From Triticum aestivum (taxonomy: Eukaryota; Streptophyta; Magnoliopsida; Poales; Poaceae): 64,000 bases of DNA. The stretch lies in NCBI RefSeq assembly GCF_018294505.1, contig NC_057814.1:36087054-36151053 (forward strand), given 5' to 3'. Position numbers and translations under genes: made by a program. Shown piece by piece: positions 45,661 to 55,947 of this stretch (the stretch's first letter is position 1; every line of letters begins with the position of its first letter). The notes beneath the pieces were generated by a model that saw only the letters and a program-made list of their open reading frames with translations, had not been told where the DNA came from and did no database searches.

Positions 45661-46543
45661 GGCCATCTTCAAGGCGGACCGGCAAAGTTCCCGCAAGGGT
45701 CGCGGACGCGGTGCTCTATTGGTCCGCAGAGCGGTCCGGACGTGATTTCTTTCGTAAATCGAAGACAAATGTGGGGCTTTACGAGAGTCCGAAACGATCC
45801 TACGCCCTCTTCTGACCGTCCTGACCCACTAAAATCCCTCCTCCCTCACCTGCGGCGGACCCCAACTTCGTCGCGGAGTAGCGTGCCTGGCGTCCGCGCT
45901 CTAGCCGCCACTCGCCAGGAAGAGGCCGTCACGGAAGCTCAGTTGCAGGCGATCACGGAGGAAAACAACGCCAGTCGCGCCTGCTACACCCTGTCGACGA
46001 ACCATCCGCCGTCCGGTTTGGATGAAGACAACGTCAGCGCCACCATTTCCATCGTGAACCTCACATTCACCGGCGACGGACAGGTCGCGGATTCCTCCGA
46101 GGATGAGTAGGCCACGGGAGGCGGTGGTACCTTGTGTCCCATGTGGGTCAGTCCGTCTCCCGTGTTCTACTCTTCCTCGTCGGAGACCGCACCTTCACTT
46201 CATCGGTCTTATCGCCGGTGCTCATGGATACGGCGGATGGAGAACGACACTGGCTCGAACGCCGGGCGCCGCTGCCGTAGGATAGGTTTAGGGCCGGGTC
46301 TTTTATTTATTTTTGTTCTAGATGTTCGAAATGTAATGAAAATTCATCATGTTCGTATGAAATCCATCATGTTTATACGAAATCCGGTCGTGTTTGGATG
46401 AATTTCATCATGTTGGTTCGAGTTGTTGTCAAAATATATGCGGCTGCGATTTAATGGCGTTTTCTCACATCCGTACCCGCGGACTGATCCCCCTCCGCGG
46501 ACGGATGCGGGAGAAAATTTTCGGGTTGCCGTTGGAGATGGCC
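45661..46543. mobile_element. Harbinger-type non-autonomous element, 883 bp
   Basis: Starts GGCCATCTTCAAGGCGG, ends with the inverse of GGCCATCTCCAACGGC, TAA on both sides (45658-45660, 46544-46546). GC-rich arms. Lies between two direct repeats. Confidence 0.85.
45742..46110 (+). CDS. ORF inside the Harbinger-type element, 122 residues
   Basis: MISFVNRRQMWGFTRVRNDP... to 46110. The useful part is residues 40-122: an Ala/Glu helix ('ATRQEEAVTEAQLQAITEEN') and an acidic tail ending 'DGQVADSSEDE'. No transposase or DNA-binding motif. It resembles the acidic-tailed ORF at 32973-33290 in style and position (inside a non-autonomous Harbinger-like element), so it may be a relic of a family protein or captured exon. 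Translation is unproven. Confidence 0.35.
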   Translation: MISFVNRRQMWGFTRVRNDPTPSSDRPDPLKSLLPHLRRTPTSSRSSVPGVRALAATRQEEAVTEAQLQAITEENNASRACYTLSTNHPPSGLDEDNVSATISIVNLTFTGDGQVADSSEDE

Positions 46544-46550
46544 TAACGAA

Positions 46551-46848
46551 CTATGGAGGTGACAAGTAGGCACAGACCTCACTCACTCCCCCCACTGCAT
46601 TGCATTGCATGAACCGCACGATCCCACGAGCACGTAGGCCTGCACCTTCCTTCGTCACCAAAATGAATGAACACCAGTTGTCCTTAAAAACATGGGTGGG
46701 CAATGAGTTCTCGATGTAGACGTCACTGCTTGAAAAGCGGTGGATCTTGCATGTTCAGATCATACAGGAAGCACACAAAACTTTCGGTATTCCAAATCGT
46801 GCTGCTTTTCAAGTTTGTTTCTACTCCGATCATTGATGCGTTTCGCCG
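46551..46848 (+). repeat. Direct repeat, copy 2
   Basis: Partner of 45316-45609 with scattered substitutions and small indels. Confidence 0.9.
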
Positions 46849-46897
46849 ACAGGAAAAAGTAGTTTAGTTTGCGATTACTGAACTATCAAATCCGATG

Positions 46898-46950
46898 CTC
46901 CCTCTTATTCATATTACTTGTCGCTGAACTCTCCGATGGATCGGAGGGAG
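46898..46950. mobile_element. Stowaway MITE, 53 bp, diverged left end
   Basis: CTCCCTCTTATTC ... GGATCGGAGGGAG followed by TA; the left TA has decayed to TG. A further lone right end (GATCGGAGGGAG|TA) lies at about 47492-47506. Confidence 0.55.
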
Positions 46951-47689
46951 TAAGTTTATTTCCATTAGAGAAAGTGGAATCCAGTTAGTTACTCCGGAGG
47001 AGAGTGCTTCACAAGTACCGGTAATATTTTGTTGTTTAGAGAGATGAAAGTACCTTTTAAAGCTACTGCCACGATGCCAAGAACAGCCCAAAATGTTGCC
47101 TCGCCGGAGCAGATTCTTTCCCGTTACCCTCACATCGCAACAGCAACAGTTGGTACAATCGGATCGTTAGTCCAGGACGTGGTTTAACAGACGATGGTTG
47201 TTATGGTAATCATGACAGGTTAACGGCAGGCCCTGCTTGTCTTCATCTATGAGAAGACGACTACTGGTTTCTGGTCTAAATACAGGAGCCCACCGGAACC
47301 TAACTGTGTGGTCACTGAAACTAGATATTTATAGGGTGATAGTGACCTACTGTCTCCTAGTTTATACTCCATATAACATATGCTCAGGACCTAGACCCCT
47401 TTAGTTAGCAACACAAAAAAATTTCTTTTCAAAAATAGTCTTCAGTTAGAACTACACATATTACAAACATAAAACCACGACACTTATTGTGGATCGGAGG
47501 GAGTAGTGTTTTTCTCCTTAAGGGCAAAGTACAAATGCAGAGAAGGTAGCCATTTCTTCACCCAACTCTGTGTTCATCCTGTCATGTTTCTTTCTAAAGA
47601 AGCTGGCAGGGAAAAGGAAGGTTTGACATCAGAGCATTGTACTATATGCTCAAGTCCTACCAGATGCAGATCTTGTAAACATCGAACCG

Positions 47690-48207
47690 CGATTTCGCAG
47701 TCACAAGAATGGGCAGCAGAGGACATTAGGTACATTAAGACGCCATTTCGCAGTCATCAGTATGGGCAAACGGCATTAGGTACAGCAAACACAATGTTCG
47801 ATGGAATATATATCTCGGTACAGGCCCTTCCGGATCATCTAATGGATCACTCAATGGGCAATATCACATTCATAAGTAAGCACAAAAACACACCCTCTAG
47901 TGCTTTGAACAATCTAATAGCCAATCATCTCTTGGCTTAGCTAGCACATCAATTTTTTTATGCCAAGTAGAGCGGTCATCTGTGAGTTGTCACTGGACAG
48001 ATAACAGAAGATTTCTTTACCCTCCATCAAGAGAATAGCTTGCTAAAACAATGGAGATTTGGTAAGGTCCTCTAGTGCTTCACTCAATGGGCATTTTTTT
48101 TATGGCAAGTAGAGTGGTCATCTGTGAGTTGCCACTGGACACATAACAGAAGACTTCTTTACCTTCCATCAAGAGAATAGCTTACTCAAACAATGGAGAT
48201 TTGGTAA
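47690..48207. repeat. Local tandem duplications
   Basis: 47953-48065 and 48093-48207 are copies of one ~113-bp unit ('ggtcatctgtgagttg', 'tccatcaagagaatagct'), period ~143. A smaller pair with 'ttaggtac' and 'tttcgcagtca' lies at 47691-47785. An open frame at 47506-47940 overlaps the start, but shows no domain and is not called. Confidence 0.8.
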
Positions 48208-49349
48208 AGCAGAACCAGGGCTTACATGCTTTTGCCATTGATTCATTTTTATTTCTGGGCGATCCCACTTTTCTTTGCTACCAAGTTAAGATCTTGACTA
48301 ACTGTACTTTTTACTTGTTGAAGATTCGTTGGTGATAAAAGATATGTTTCTCTTCTGCCCTCACCGTTGCAGATAAAAAGAACTTCTCTTAGCTGGCATT
48401 CCTCTTTTTTTTCGAGCAACCGGCAGGAGCTCTGCCTTTTCATTAAGAAGAAGAGAATTGACCAGTTTATAAGAAAAACTGGCCGAAAACCGATAGCTGG
48501 CATTCCTCTCAAAGTTAATGTACAACCAATCCACACGTTTCGTCTATTTAAGCGTTTGTCGTGGTAAGCAGTTGGTGTGATGTGCAAGTTTATCAACTTC
48601 AGCAAGCACATTATGTACAGGGTACAAAACAAACAGGAGCAACAACAGCTAAGGGAGCGAAAACGGACCTTACACATGCCTCACTTGGGAATGGCTAGCA
48701 ATTGAACAATGGGCCCTGGTTATTTGCAGCACTAAGCTAGATTAATTGGGGGCCTGTCGAGAGCAGTGCGAGGCTACGACAAGACACAGACATAATGAGC
48801 TCAACTAGCTTGCAGTACCAACTCTGGATTATTTTCAGGCAACATACGATGTAGTTGCGGTGTAACAAGACCATTTGCTCCCAAACTTGGACCACCAGTC
48901 GTCCTTAATGCCCACATAGTCCATTGATAAGTCAAATGATTTCATGAAATAATATTCATAATCATTAAATTAGCCAGGGATAAATATCTGAAAATGATCC
49001 ACATATTTGGGGCTCAAATTCAGTTTGTGTCAATAGTTTTTTTGTATTCCACCTTCCAACTATTAATATCCTAATTATTGCTTGGTATGTCCTTGCCACT
49101 TTGCAAAACTTCAAATGGTAACAATTCAAATGAAGCTGATTTGGAAGGAAGAAGGACGATGGCATGGACTTTCTTCATTTCCATATAACTTAACTAATCA
49201 GCATAAAAGAAAGATCCAGAGCTAAGACTAGTAGGTTACGACAAGTCATCTGACAGGAAAAGAATACCATGACCTTCAGTTCCATAAGTACTGAAGATAC
49301 AGCCAGACCTCATAGATGAAACAGGCCCAGCAAAATAACCTATATACTA
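48208..49349. other. No gene recognised downstream of RAD1
   Basis: Mostly AT-rich non-coding DNA. A short 'cggcaggagctctgcctttt' segment near 48420 resembles the end of a grass retroposon. Could hold RAD1 3' untranslated sequence. Confidence 0.4.
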
Positions 49350-49430
49350 CTCCCTCCGTAAACTAATATAAGAGCGTTTAGATCACTATTTTAGTTATCT
49401 AAACGCTCTTATATTAGTTTACAGAGGAAG
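49350..49430. mobile_element. Stowaway MITE, 81 bp
   Basis: CTCCCTCCGTAAACTAATAT at the left with its inverse at the right (one change), TA on both sides. Almost the whole element folds back. It lies 30 bases beyond the ancestral RAD1 stop, so probably in the 3' UTR. Confidence 0.92.
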
Positions 49431-49459
49431 TACAATACATGCTAGGAATCATTTGTCTT

Positions 49460-52400
49460 TTAATCCTCCTCCTCCGGCTTCACAAAGAATTCGATAAAAG
49501 CAATCCGGCTTGGTTGTTGAGTCCCTCCAGCAAAATTATGGTAGGATTGTGTACCTAGCCTTGCAACTGAAACCAAGTGTTAGATTTTGAGCATCCCTCC
49601 CCTCCCAATCGTCACTTTACTCCCACGATTCTCCTTCAAGACGCTACTTGGAACATTCGAGGTAGTGGCACGAAGAAACTTGTACTTATACCTTGCAGAG
49701 AACTGTATGGTCAGCACAAAGAAGCATGCTGCAGATTTTAGGCGCAAGAGTTTTACCTGTAGGACAGTTCTTGGTCACACTGGAATGCAATTAGAAGATC
49801 GGTATTTGCATAGTAGGAGAATTCAATCTGCCAAATGGATTAAGTCGCATTTAGATATGGACACCAACGGAAGCTATCTGAATTGCAGACAGAAATTCAT
49901 GACACACCTCCAAGTCACCATGCCCTTCGCCTTTAAATATTACTGAAGGGGGGTCTGGATGAAAATGAATCTGAATGCTGGAGCCTGGCCACTCAAGGTC
50001 ATCAATTGATTCTTTCAGGATGGCAGACTGTCATTTCAAGAGGTGAATCATTAGTTTTGAGGTACTAAAAGTAAGAACTCGTAGCAAGGGAATACTGCCA
50101 CAAAAGAATGGAGAAAGTATTGCAGGTACCTTAACAGTAAAAGTGACTGGAGTATTCCCTGCATGCTCAAAATGGTAATCCCAGGCGACAGTATCAGGAA
50201 TTCTGGTTCTGATTTCTGCATGTATACATGCATCTGGAGACCCCACTGACCTGCACTTGTGTTACCAGAATGAAAAGCATGAGCAAAATGATTGACTTGC
50301 TTTGATTGAAGTTCAGAAGAGGGATACATATAGCTCTGCTTGTAGCAGTTACAGAACCAGATGTGTACTGAATCGTGCATCATGGGCTAGTACAAGGCTA
50401 GGACTAAGTCACAGAATAACTGAACATGACAAGCTAATGTAACAGTACAGCACTGAATCAATGTATACAATTAACAGCCCCCTGCAGTATCAGCCGCCAG
50501 AGATGCTGAGACTGGAGCGAAATTCCTGAAAAACAGCAATAGCTCAGTATTCTGCTTCAGTCGATGAACAGGAAACAGTGTGCTGCCTCTTTGAAGACCA
50601 TGGAATCAAATTATCACCTAAGAATACACAAAATCCAGAAGTAGAGCGCCGAGTTTCAGGGCATCCAGCGCAGTCGGCATCTGAGCATGCTGTCAGAGAG
50701 GTAGGAGTGGAAGTGTTGAGATGCAGACCAAGGTTAAGAGTTCCTTTAAGGTATCGAATTATTCGTTTGATAAGGTTGAGGTGAGGTTCGCAAGGATCAT
50801 GCATAAACAGGCAGGCCTGCTGAACAGAATATGAAATTAGTTAGAGTTGCATATTGCAGGGCACCTGCAAGGCTGCGATAAAAGGTTGGGTCAGAAACAG
50901 GGGAGCGGCTAGAATCAAGCTTAGAACCAGTGTCAACTGGAGTGCAAGCAGTATAAAAAGTTGTCATTCCAGCTTTGTCGATGAGTTCAGAAATGTATTG
51001 ACATTGAGAGAGAAAGAGACCAGAAGTGGATCTGCAAACAGAAATACCAAGGAAATGGTGAAGAGGACCTAGGTCAGTCATGGAGAATTCAGAATTGAGG
51101 GAATCAATGACGATGTTGAGAAATGCAGTGAGAACAACATCACCAACGTATAAAAGAAGGTAAGCAGTTTGAGTAGCTGAATGATACATGAGCAGGGAGC
51201 TATCAGATTTAGAAGCAGAGAAACCAATTCGCTGGATAAAGGTAGAAAACTGATGGAACCAAGCTCCAGGAGCTTGTTTTAGACCATATAGAGATTTTTT
51301 GAAGGAGACAAACATAATGAGGAAAAAAGGGGTTTTCAAAACCTTGAGGCTGTTGACAGCTTACTGTTTCTTGTAAGTATCCATGCAAAAAAGGCATTTT
51401 TAACATCAAGTTGGTGAATAGGCTATGAGGACGATACTGCAATGGATAAAACAATTTGAATAGTGCTTGGTTTAACTATTGAAGAGATGGTTTCCTCTAG
51501 CCTATACCTGTCTGCTGAGAATAATCTCTACAGCCTCATCTGCCTTTATAGCGTGCAAGCGACCCATCTGCATGATATTTGTGTCTAAAAATCCATTTCC
51601 CAAAATCTAAATTAGCAGAGGAGGGCCTAGGAACAAGCACTCATGTTTCATTTTGAAGAAGAGTGTCATATTCAGAACACATAGCATCTTTCCACTTTTT
51701 ATCATGGAGGGCAGAGTGGTAAGTATTGGGTAGAGGAGAAATAGCATCTGTAGTAGCTACTCCCTCGCTTACGCTTACGCTTACAAAGCCTTTTATCCCA
51801 ACAAGTTGGGGTAGGCTAGATATGAAACCCTTTCACGAGGACTTCCCAGGAGGTCACCCATCCTAGTACTACTCTCGCCCAAATGGGTTTCATACCCAAA
51901 AGACTGGCTAGTTTTTATGTTGGCTCGCCAAGCCTATCACAACCCTTAGATATGAAACCCTTTCACGAGGACTTCCCAGGAGGTCACCCATCCTAGTACT
52001 ACTCTCGCTCAAATGGGTTTCATACCTATGGGACTGGCTAGGTTTTACATTGGCTCGCCAAGCCTATCACAACCCTCCTCCTTTACCCGGGCTTGGGACC
52101 GGCTATGCCTAGAAGACATAGGCGGAGTTAACTGTAGTAGCTACTCCCTCCGTTCACAAATATAAGATGTTTTGGATATTTCAATATAGACTACATACGG
52201 ACTGAAATGAGTGAACAAACACACTAAAATGTGTCTATATACATCCGATTCACAAAAAAGTTAGAACATCTTATATTTGTAAATGGAGGGAGTAGAAGAT
52301 TAAGCCGACGTACAGGGATGCCAAAACCATGCTTGGCTCGAGTGGTCATGCGATGAGGATTAGACGGGATGGTAACAGTAATGGCATTGGCAGGAAGAGG

Positions 52401-53960
52401 TGGTGTGTTGGTAGAGGGGGGGGGGGGGGGGGTGTTAAGAATAATAACTAGTGGAGGATGCTGTAGAAGGAGAGGATGTAGATTCAGATGCTGAAGCTGA
52501 TAAGGGAAGAGATGGTGGAGAAATAGGTGTAGGTGGATTTTGAGGTGAAGAAATAGGTGCAGTAAGGTTGTGTAGTGTAGATAAGGTGTAGGTGCGGAGA
52601 TATATGTTGGTCGTGATGAGGATGTACTAGGAGTAATGGAGGGTGGTTGCGGAAGCGTTGTAGTGGAGTGGCGAGAGGAGAAAGGAAAGGACGTCTCATA
52701 GAAGACAACATGGCGTGAAATAATTACACGGCCGGAGTCCAAGTCCAAACACCTATATCCATGGTGTTCATCTGGATATTGTAAGAACACACATGGAAGA
52801 GATCTAGGTGGAAACTTATGAGTGGTAGCTGTGATGTTAGGAAAACAGAGACACCAAATAGTCGTAGGAGCAAAATGATTGACTTGCTTTTATTGAAGTT
52901 CAGCAGAGGGATATATATAGCTCTGCTTGTAGCAGTTACAGAACAAGACGTGTACTGAATCGTGCATCGTGGGCTAGTACAGGCTAGGACTAAGTCACAA
53001 AATAACTGAACGTGACAAGCTAATGTAACAGTACAGCACTCAGTCAATGAATACGCTTAACACAAAAGTCCGACGAGAATCGGCTGGCAGTTAACCTTTT
53101 TATTTGTATCACATTACTCAGTTACATCCATCTCCAGAATTAACTTAAATTTCGAGCTGAACACGAAGCTCGAATGTTTATTTGCTTTTGGCAAGGGTGG
53201 GAATGTAGTAAAGTGAATAGCTATTTATATTTTATCCACCACAGTCACAGTATCCAAACACCTAGTGATTCACCAGATCAACTATATAAAGATCACAATT
53301 CACAAATGCAACTTATCCGCCACGATTATGCAAACGTCTAATGGGTTACGATATCAATTGACAGCATTACGAAGCAAGGACGAACAAAGGGAACCTAGTA
53401 GGCAGAGAAGATGCACACCTGAGGAGAAGCTGCATGTCGGGGCCAGGGTACCGGATCTCGACAGGGGAGGCGAACCCTGGGACGGTAAACATGTTGAGGC
53501 AGTCGACGAGGAGCCCCAGGCTGAGGCCGAACCGTGGACGCCCCTCCGCCCCGTAGTCGTACTCGGCAAACAGCTGCAACGGTCAATCCTCACTGAAAAT
53601 TCAACGGCCGGGCTCGGGGAGGAATAAACGCAAACACCGGGCGGGCGCGCGGCACGAACCTCGGTCTTGAGGTATACCTTGGCCTGGAGGCAGCCGCTCT
53701 CCTCCACGGTGACCACGATGCCGTGCTCCGACAGCTCCACCACCGCGCCCTGCGGGACGAGGCAAGGATTTTCGCTTGGGATCGGGCGGCCAGCGTGCGG
53801 AGGAGAGGAGAGGAGAGGAGAGGAGAGGGGGGCGGGTGCAGACCTGATGCTTGTTCCAGCGGACGCAGGAGAGGGCGTCGACCATGCCATGCACGCAGTC
53901 CACCACGCAGACCAGGCCCGGCGCGTCATCGCCCTGGCCGGACGTCGTCGACGAGCTCAT
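49460..53960 (-). CDS. RAD1: RAD1, checkpoint clamp (9-1-1) subunit, seven exons, premature stop in the last
   Basis: RAD1 forms the RAD9-RAD1-HUS1 ring loaded at damaged DNA in the nucleus to start checkpoint signalling. Exons on the minus strand: 53960-53844, 53749-53660, 53573-53419, 50250-50130, 50027-49908, 49827-49757 and 49691 onward; all introns have GT...AG and the phases join. The protein starts MSSSTTSGQG; diagnostic stretches are 'GMVDALSCVRWNKHQ', 'VELSEHGIVVTVEESGCLQA', 'RPRFGLSLGLLVDCLNMFTV', 'EIRYPGPDMQLLL', 'WDYHFEHAGNTP' and 'LKENRGSKVTIGRGGMLK'. At codon 262 (49582-49580) a TAA stands where CAA would fit; the frame then stays open for 39 more codons to TAA at 49462-49460 ('HLVSVAR', 'IAFIEFFVKPEEED'). 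The truncated product would have 261 of 301 residues. Intron 3 holds a Copia element. It may be a homoeologous copy that has lost function, or a base error. Confidence 0.9.
50289..50476 (-). mobile_element. 3' LTR of the intronic Copia
   Basis: TGATTGACTTGC...ATTAACA, preceded in element sense by the polypurine-like 'actgcagggggc'. Matches 52876-53062 throughout with about a dozen changes. Confidence 0.88.
51767..52131 (-). mobile_element. 5S-rRNA-related SINE with duplicated head, 365 bp
   Basis: A perfect 19-bp target duplication (CTGTAGTAGCTACTCCCTC at 51748-51766 and 52132-52150) frames the element. On the minus strand it starts 'ttaactccgcctatgtc', has two ~130-bp head-to-tail copies of a module containing the 3' half of 5S rRNA, then 'agcctaccccaacttgttgg' and a (TAAGCG)n tail. 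The 'cctaccccaactt' tail is like the Au-type plant SINEs. It needed a LINE enzyme to insert. Confidence 0.8.
51834..52009 (-). repeat. Two 5S-rRNA-like segments within the SINE
   Basis: 51834-51880 and 51964-52009, read minus, match the second half of plant 5S rRNA ('gcgagagtagtactaggatg' then 'ggtgacctcctgggaagtcc'). This includes the internal C-box of the RNA polymerase III promoter; the A-box half is absent. Confidence 0.8.
52144..52292. mobile_element. Stowaway MITE, 149 bp, target of the SINE
   Basis: CTCCCTCCGTTCACAAATAT and inverse end, TA on both sides. The SINE's target duplication includes its first seven bases, so the MITE was there first. Confidence 0.88.
52876..53062 (-). mobile_element. 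5' LTR of the intronic Copia
   Basis: Partner of 50289-50476. In element sense it is followed directly by integrase coding sequence ('ttttgctcctacgactattt') with no primer-binding site. Confidence 0.88.
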
Positions 53961-54049
53961 CCCCGTCGCCCTGACCCACGCCTCGCCGCCCGCTGGATTC
54001 TGTTCTCCCGCCCTCTTTTTTCCCGCGACGGCGCGAAGCTGCTCCCCCT

Positions 54050-54145
54050 TCAGCTGGCCCATTCCTAGGGCCAATCCATAACTTTGCGGGAGAGACTATA
54101 TAATGGGCCAATCCCGCAACCAACCGGCCGTCGCCCGGCCCAGTT
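54050..54145 (-). promoter_or_regulatory. Probable RAD1 promoter
   Basis: On the minus strand a TATATAG box at about 54103-54097 lies ~140 bases before the RAD1 ATG. Several TGGGCC/GGCCCA motifs (54056, 54104, 54138) surround it; such site II elements are common in promoters of plant replication and cell-cycle genes. The transcription start is not shown. Confidence 0.45.
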
Positions 54146-54430
54146 ACCACGTAGTATCGCCACGATGACGTCATACAGACGCCACGTGTTTCTTTTACTC
54201 TTCTTTATTATACTTTGGAAAATACAAAATACATATATATGAAAATAATAATTTAATATTTTTCTAAAAATTGTACATTGCGCATTAAAAAAAGTAAATG
54301 CAGTGTAAAAAATGTTCGCTCTACTTTTAAAAATTGTTTCTATCATTTAAAAAATGTTCATACGTTTCACAGATGTCTACGTGACATTTTCTGAAAAATC
54401 TATATCTCTACTTCTATATCTATATCTGTA

Positions 54431-55656
54431 TCTATACCTACTATTAAAGGAAGGTAATATTCTTGGTTTCGTCCAGCTTGCTTTGGTCCCGCTTCAATTA
54501 ATTTCACGTACCCTATCTTGTTTCGTTACTTGTCACCCGTTTTGGCCCAACGAAAGAAGTCCACCTGACGGCGCACTGTGGCTCAGGTCCGGAGAGCTGG
54601 CAAAACCTAAAATAGCCGACGGGAGCGTTCGATCTCATAACCTGCCAACCGGTCATGCACAATTTATCTAACTGACCCAGCTAGAGATATGAGATGATTT
54701 TTTTGGTTGCAACGCACGGGCCTTTTTGCTATTTATTATATCTATATCTATACCTACTATTAAAGGGAGGTGATATTCTTGGTTTCGTCCAGCTTGCTTT
54801 GGTCTCGCTTCAATTAATTTCACGTGCCCTATCTTGTTTCGTTACTTGCCACCCGTTTTGGCCCAACGGAAGAAGTCCACCTCACGTCGCACCGTGGCTC
54901 AGGTTCGGAGAGCTGGCAAAAACTAAAATAGCCGATGGGAGGGTTCGATCTCACAACCTGCCAACTGGCCGCGCACAGTTTATCTAACTGACCCAGCTAG
55001 AGATATGAGATGTTTTTTTTTCGTTGCAACGCACGGACCTTTTTGCTATTTATTATATATACTATTAAGGGGAGGTGATATTTTTGGTTTCGTCCCACTT
55101 TGTTTAGTCCTGCTTTAGTTAATTTCATGTACGCTATTTAGTTTCCTTACTTGCCATCCCTTTTTGGCCGAATGGAGAAAGCCCACCTGGCAGCGCACTG
55201 AAGTCCAGATCCAGAGAGCTGGCAAAAATAAAATTGCCGATGGGAGGGTTCGATCTCATAACCTGCGAACCGGCTACACACAGTTTGTCCAACTTACCCA
55301 GCTAGAAATATGAAATGATTTTTTTCTTCCGTTGCAACGCACGGGCCTTTTTCTAGTATACTATTAAAGGGGGTGATATTTTTGGTTTCGTCCCACTTCG
55401 TTTAGTCCTGCTTTAGTTAATTTCACGTACGCTTTTTAGTTTCCTTACTTGCCATCCGTTTTTGGCCGAATGGAGAAAGCCCACCTGGCGGCGCACTGAG
55501 GCCCAGGTCTAGAGAGCTGGCAAAAAATAAAATTGCCAATGGGAGGGTTCAATCTCATAACCTGCGAACCAGCCACACACAGTTTGTCCAACTTACCCAA
55601 CTAGAGATATGAAATGATTTTTTTCTTCTGTTGCAACGCATGGGCCTTTTTGCTAG
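54431..55656 (+). mobile_element. Tandem array of four Helitron-like units (~300 bp each)
   Basis: Units from about 54431, 54747, 55056 and 55355. Each begins 'tctatacctactattaaagg' (or a decayed form) and ends 'gttgcaacgcacgggcct' plus a T-run, with CTAGT after the third and fourth. A TC start, CTAG end, hairpin-forming sequence near the 3' end and no target duplication fit non-autonomous Helitrons, but no Rep/helicase is present. The frames at 54354-54671 and 54694-54987 only reflect the repeat. Confidence 0.6.
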
Positions 55657-55947
55657 TGTTATAGAATGTCAGAAACATATTCGGATAATTCAAAAAACAA
55701 CAAAGCTAAAATCCGACTGGTCGGACGTTTGCAACAGATCCGAACGACTCGGATGCCATTCATCTCGACTCGGATGCAAGTTCGCGTGCCCGCCACTTCA
55801 GTGATCGACCGGTGGCGGACCGTCCGCCCGCCACTGATGCCATAATAGCAGTGGCAGGAGGTCAGTAGCGGGCGGCCCTGAGAGCGTGGCCCGCCACCAC
55901 TAGGTTTTTTGCGCCCACCACTGCTAGGCATTCCTGCAGTATTATTC

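Larger units (their letters stand above)
50544..52860 (-). pseudogene. Copia pol remnant (integrase end, RT, RNase H)
   Basis: Minus order: 52860-52620 integrase C-terminal region ('PDEHHGYRCLDLDSGRVIIS'), a Ser/Pro/Thr-rich linker, 51700-51340 broken RT start ('KDKKWKDAM', 'YLQ...'), 51339-50797 RT with 'SLYGLKQAPGAWF' and 'LLLYVGDVVLT', where the catalytic Y-V-D-D has become Y-V-G-D, then 50804-50544 RNase H ('SDADCAGCPETRRSTSGFCV', 'STEAEY'). Frame breaks lie near 51350, near 51500 and in the nested insertions. It is dead. Confidence 0.85.
50289..53062 (-). mobile_element. Deleted Copia element in RAD1 intron 3
   Basis: LTRs of 187-188 bp at both ends (TG...CA) and a perfect 5-bp target duplication CAAAA (50284-50288, 53063-53067). 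The primer site, gag, protease and most of integrase are gone; the 5' LTR joins straight to the integrase C-terminal region. The left border is only 38 bases upstream of the exon 4 splice acceptor. Confidence 0.9.

Noticed and set aside
47506..47940. 144-residue plus-strand frame
   Set aside because: No recognisable domain, crosses local tandem duplications, and begins in a MITE remnant. I could not support it as a gene.
51834..52009. Functional 5S rRNA gene
   Set aside because: Only the second half of 5S rRNA is present, twice, within a SINE with target duplication; the A-box half is missing.
52416..52434. Poly-G run as a functional G-quadruplex site
   Set aside because: A single homopolymer run in dead Copia sequence; it is more likely slippage or an assembly artefact.
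53354..54074. Long minus and plus frames overlapping RAD1 exons 1-3
   Set aside because: They read through introns or on the wrong strand; the spliced model explains the conserved stretches.
54354..54987. Two similar ~100-residue frames
   Set aside because: They are translations of the Helitron-like tandem units; units three and four do not keep the frame.
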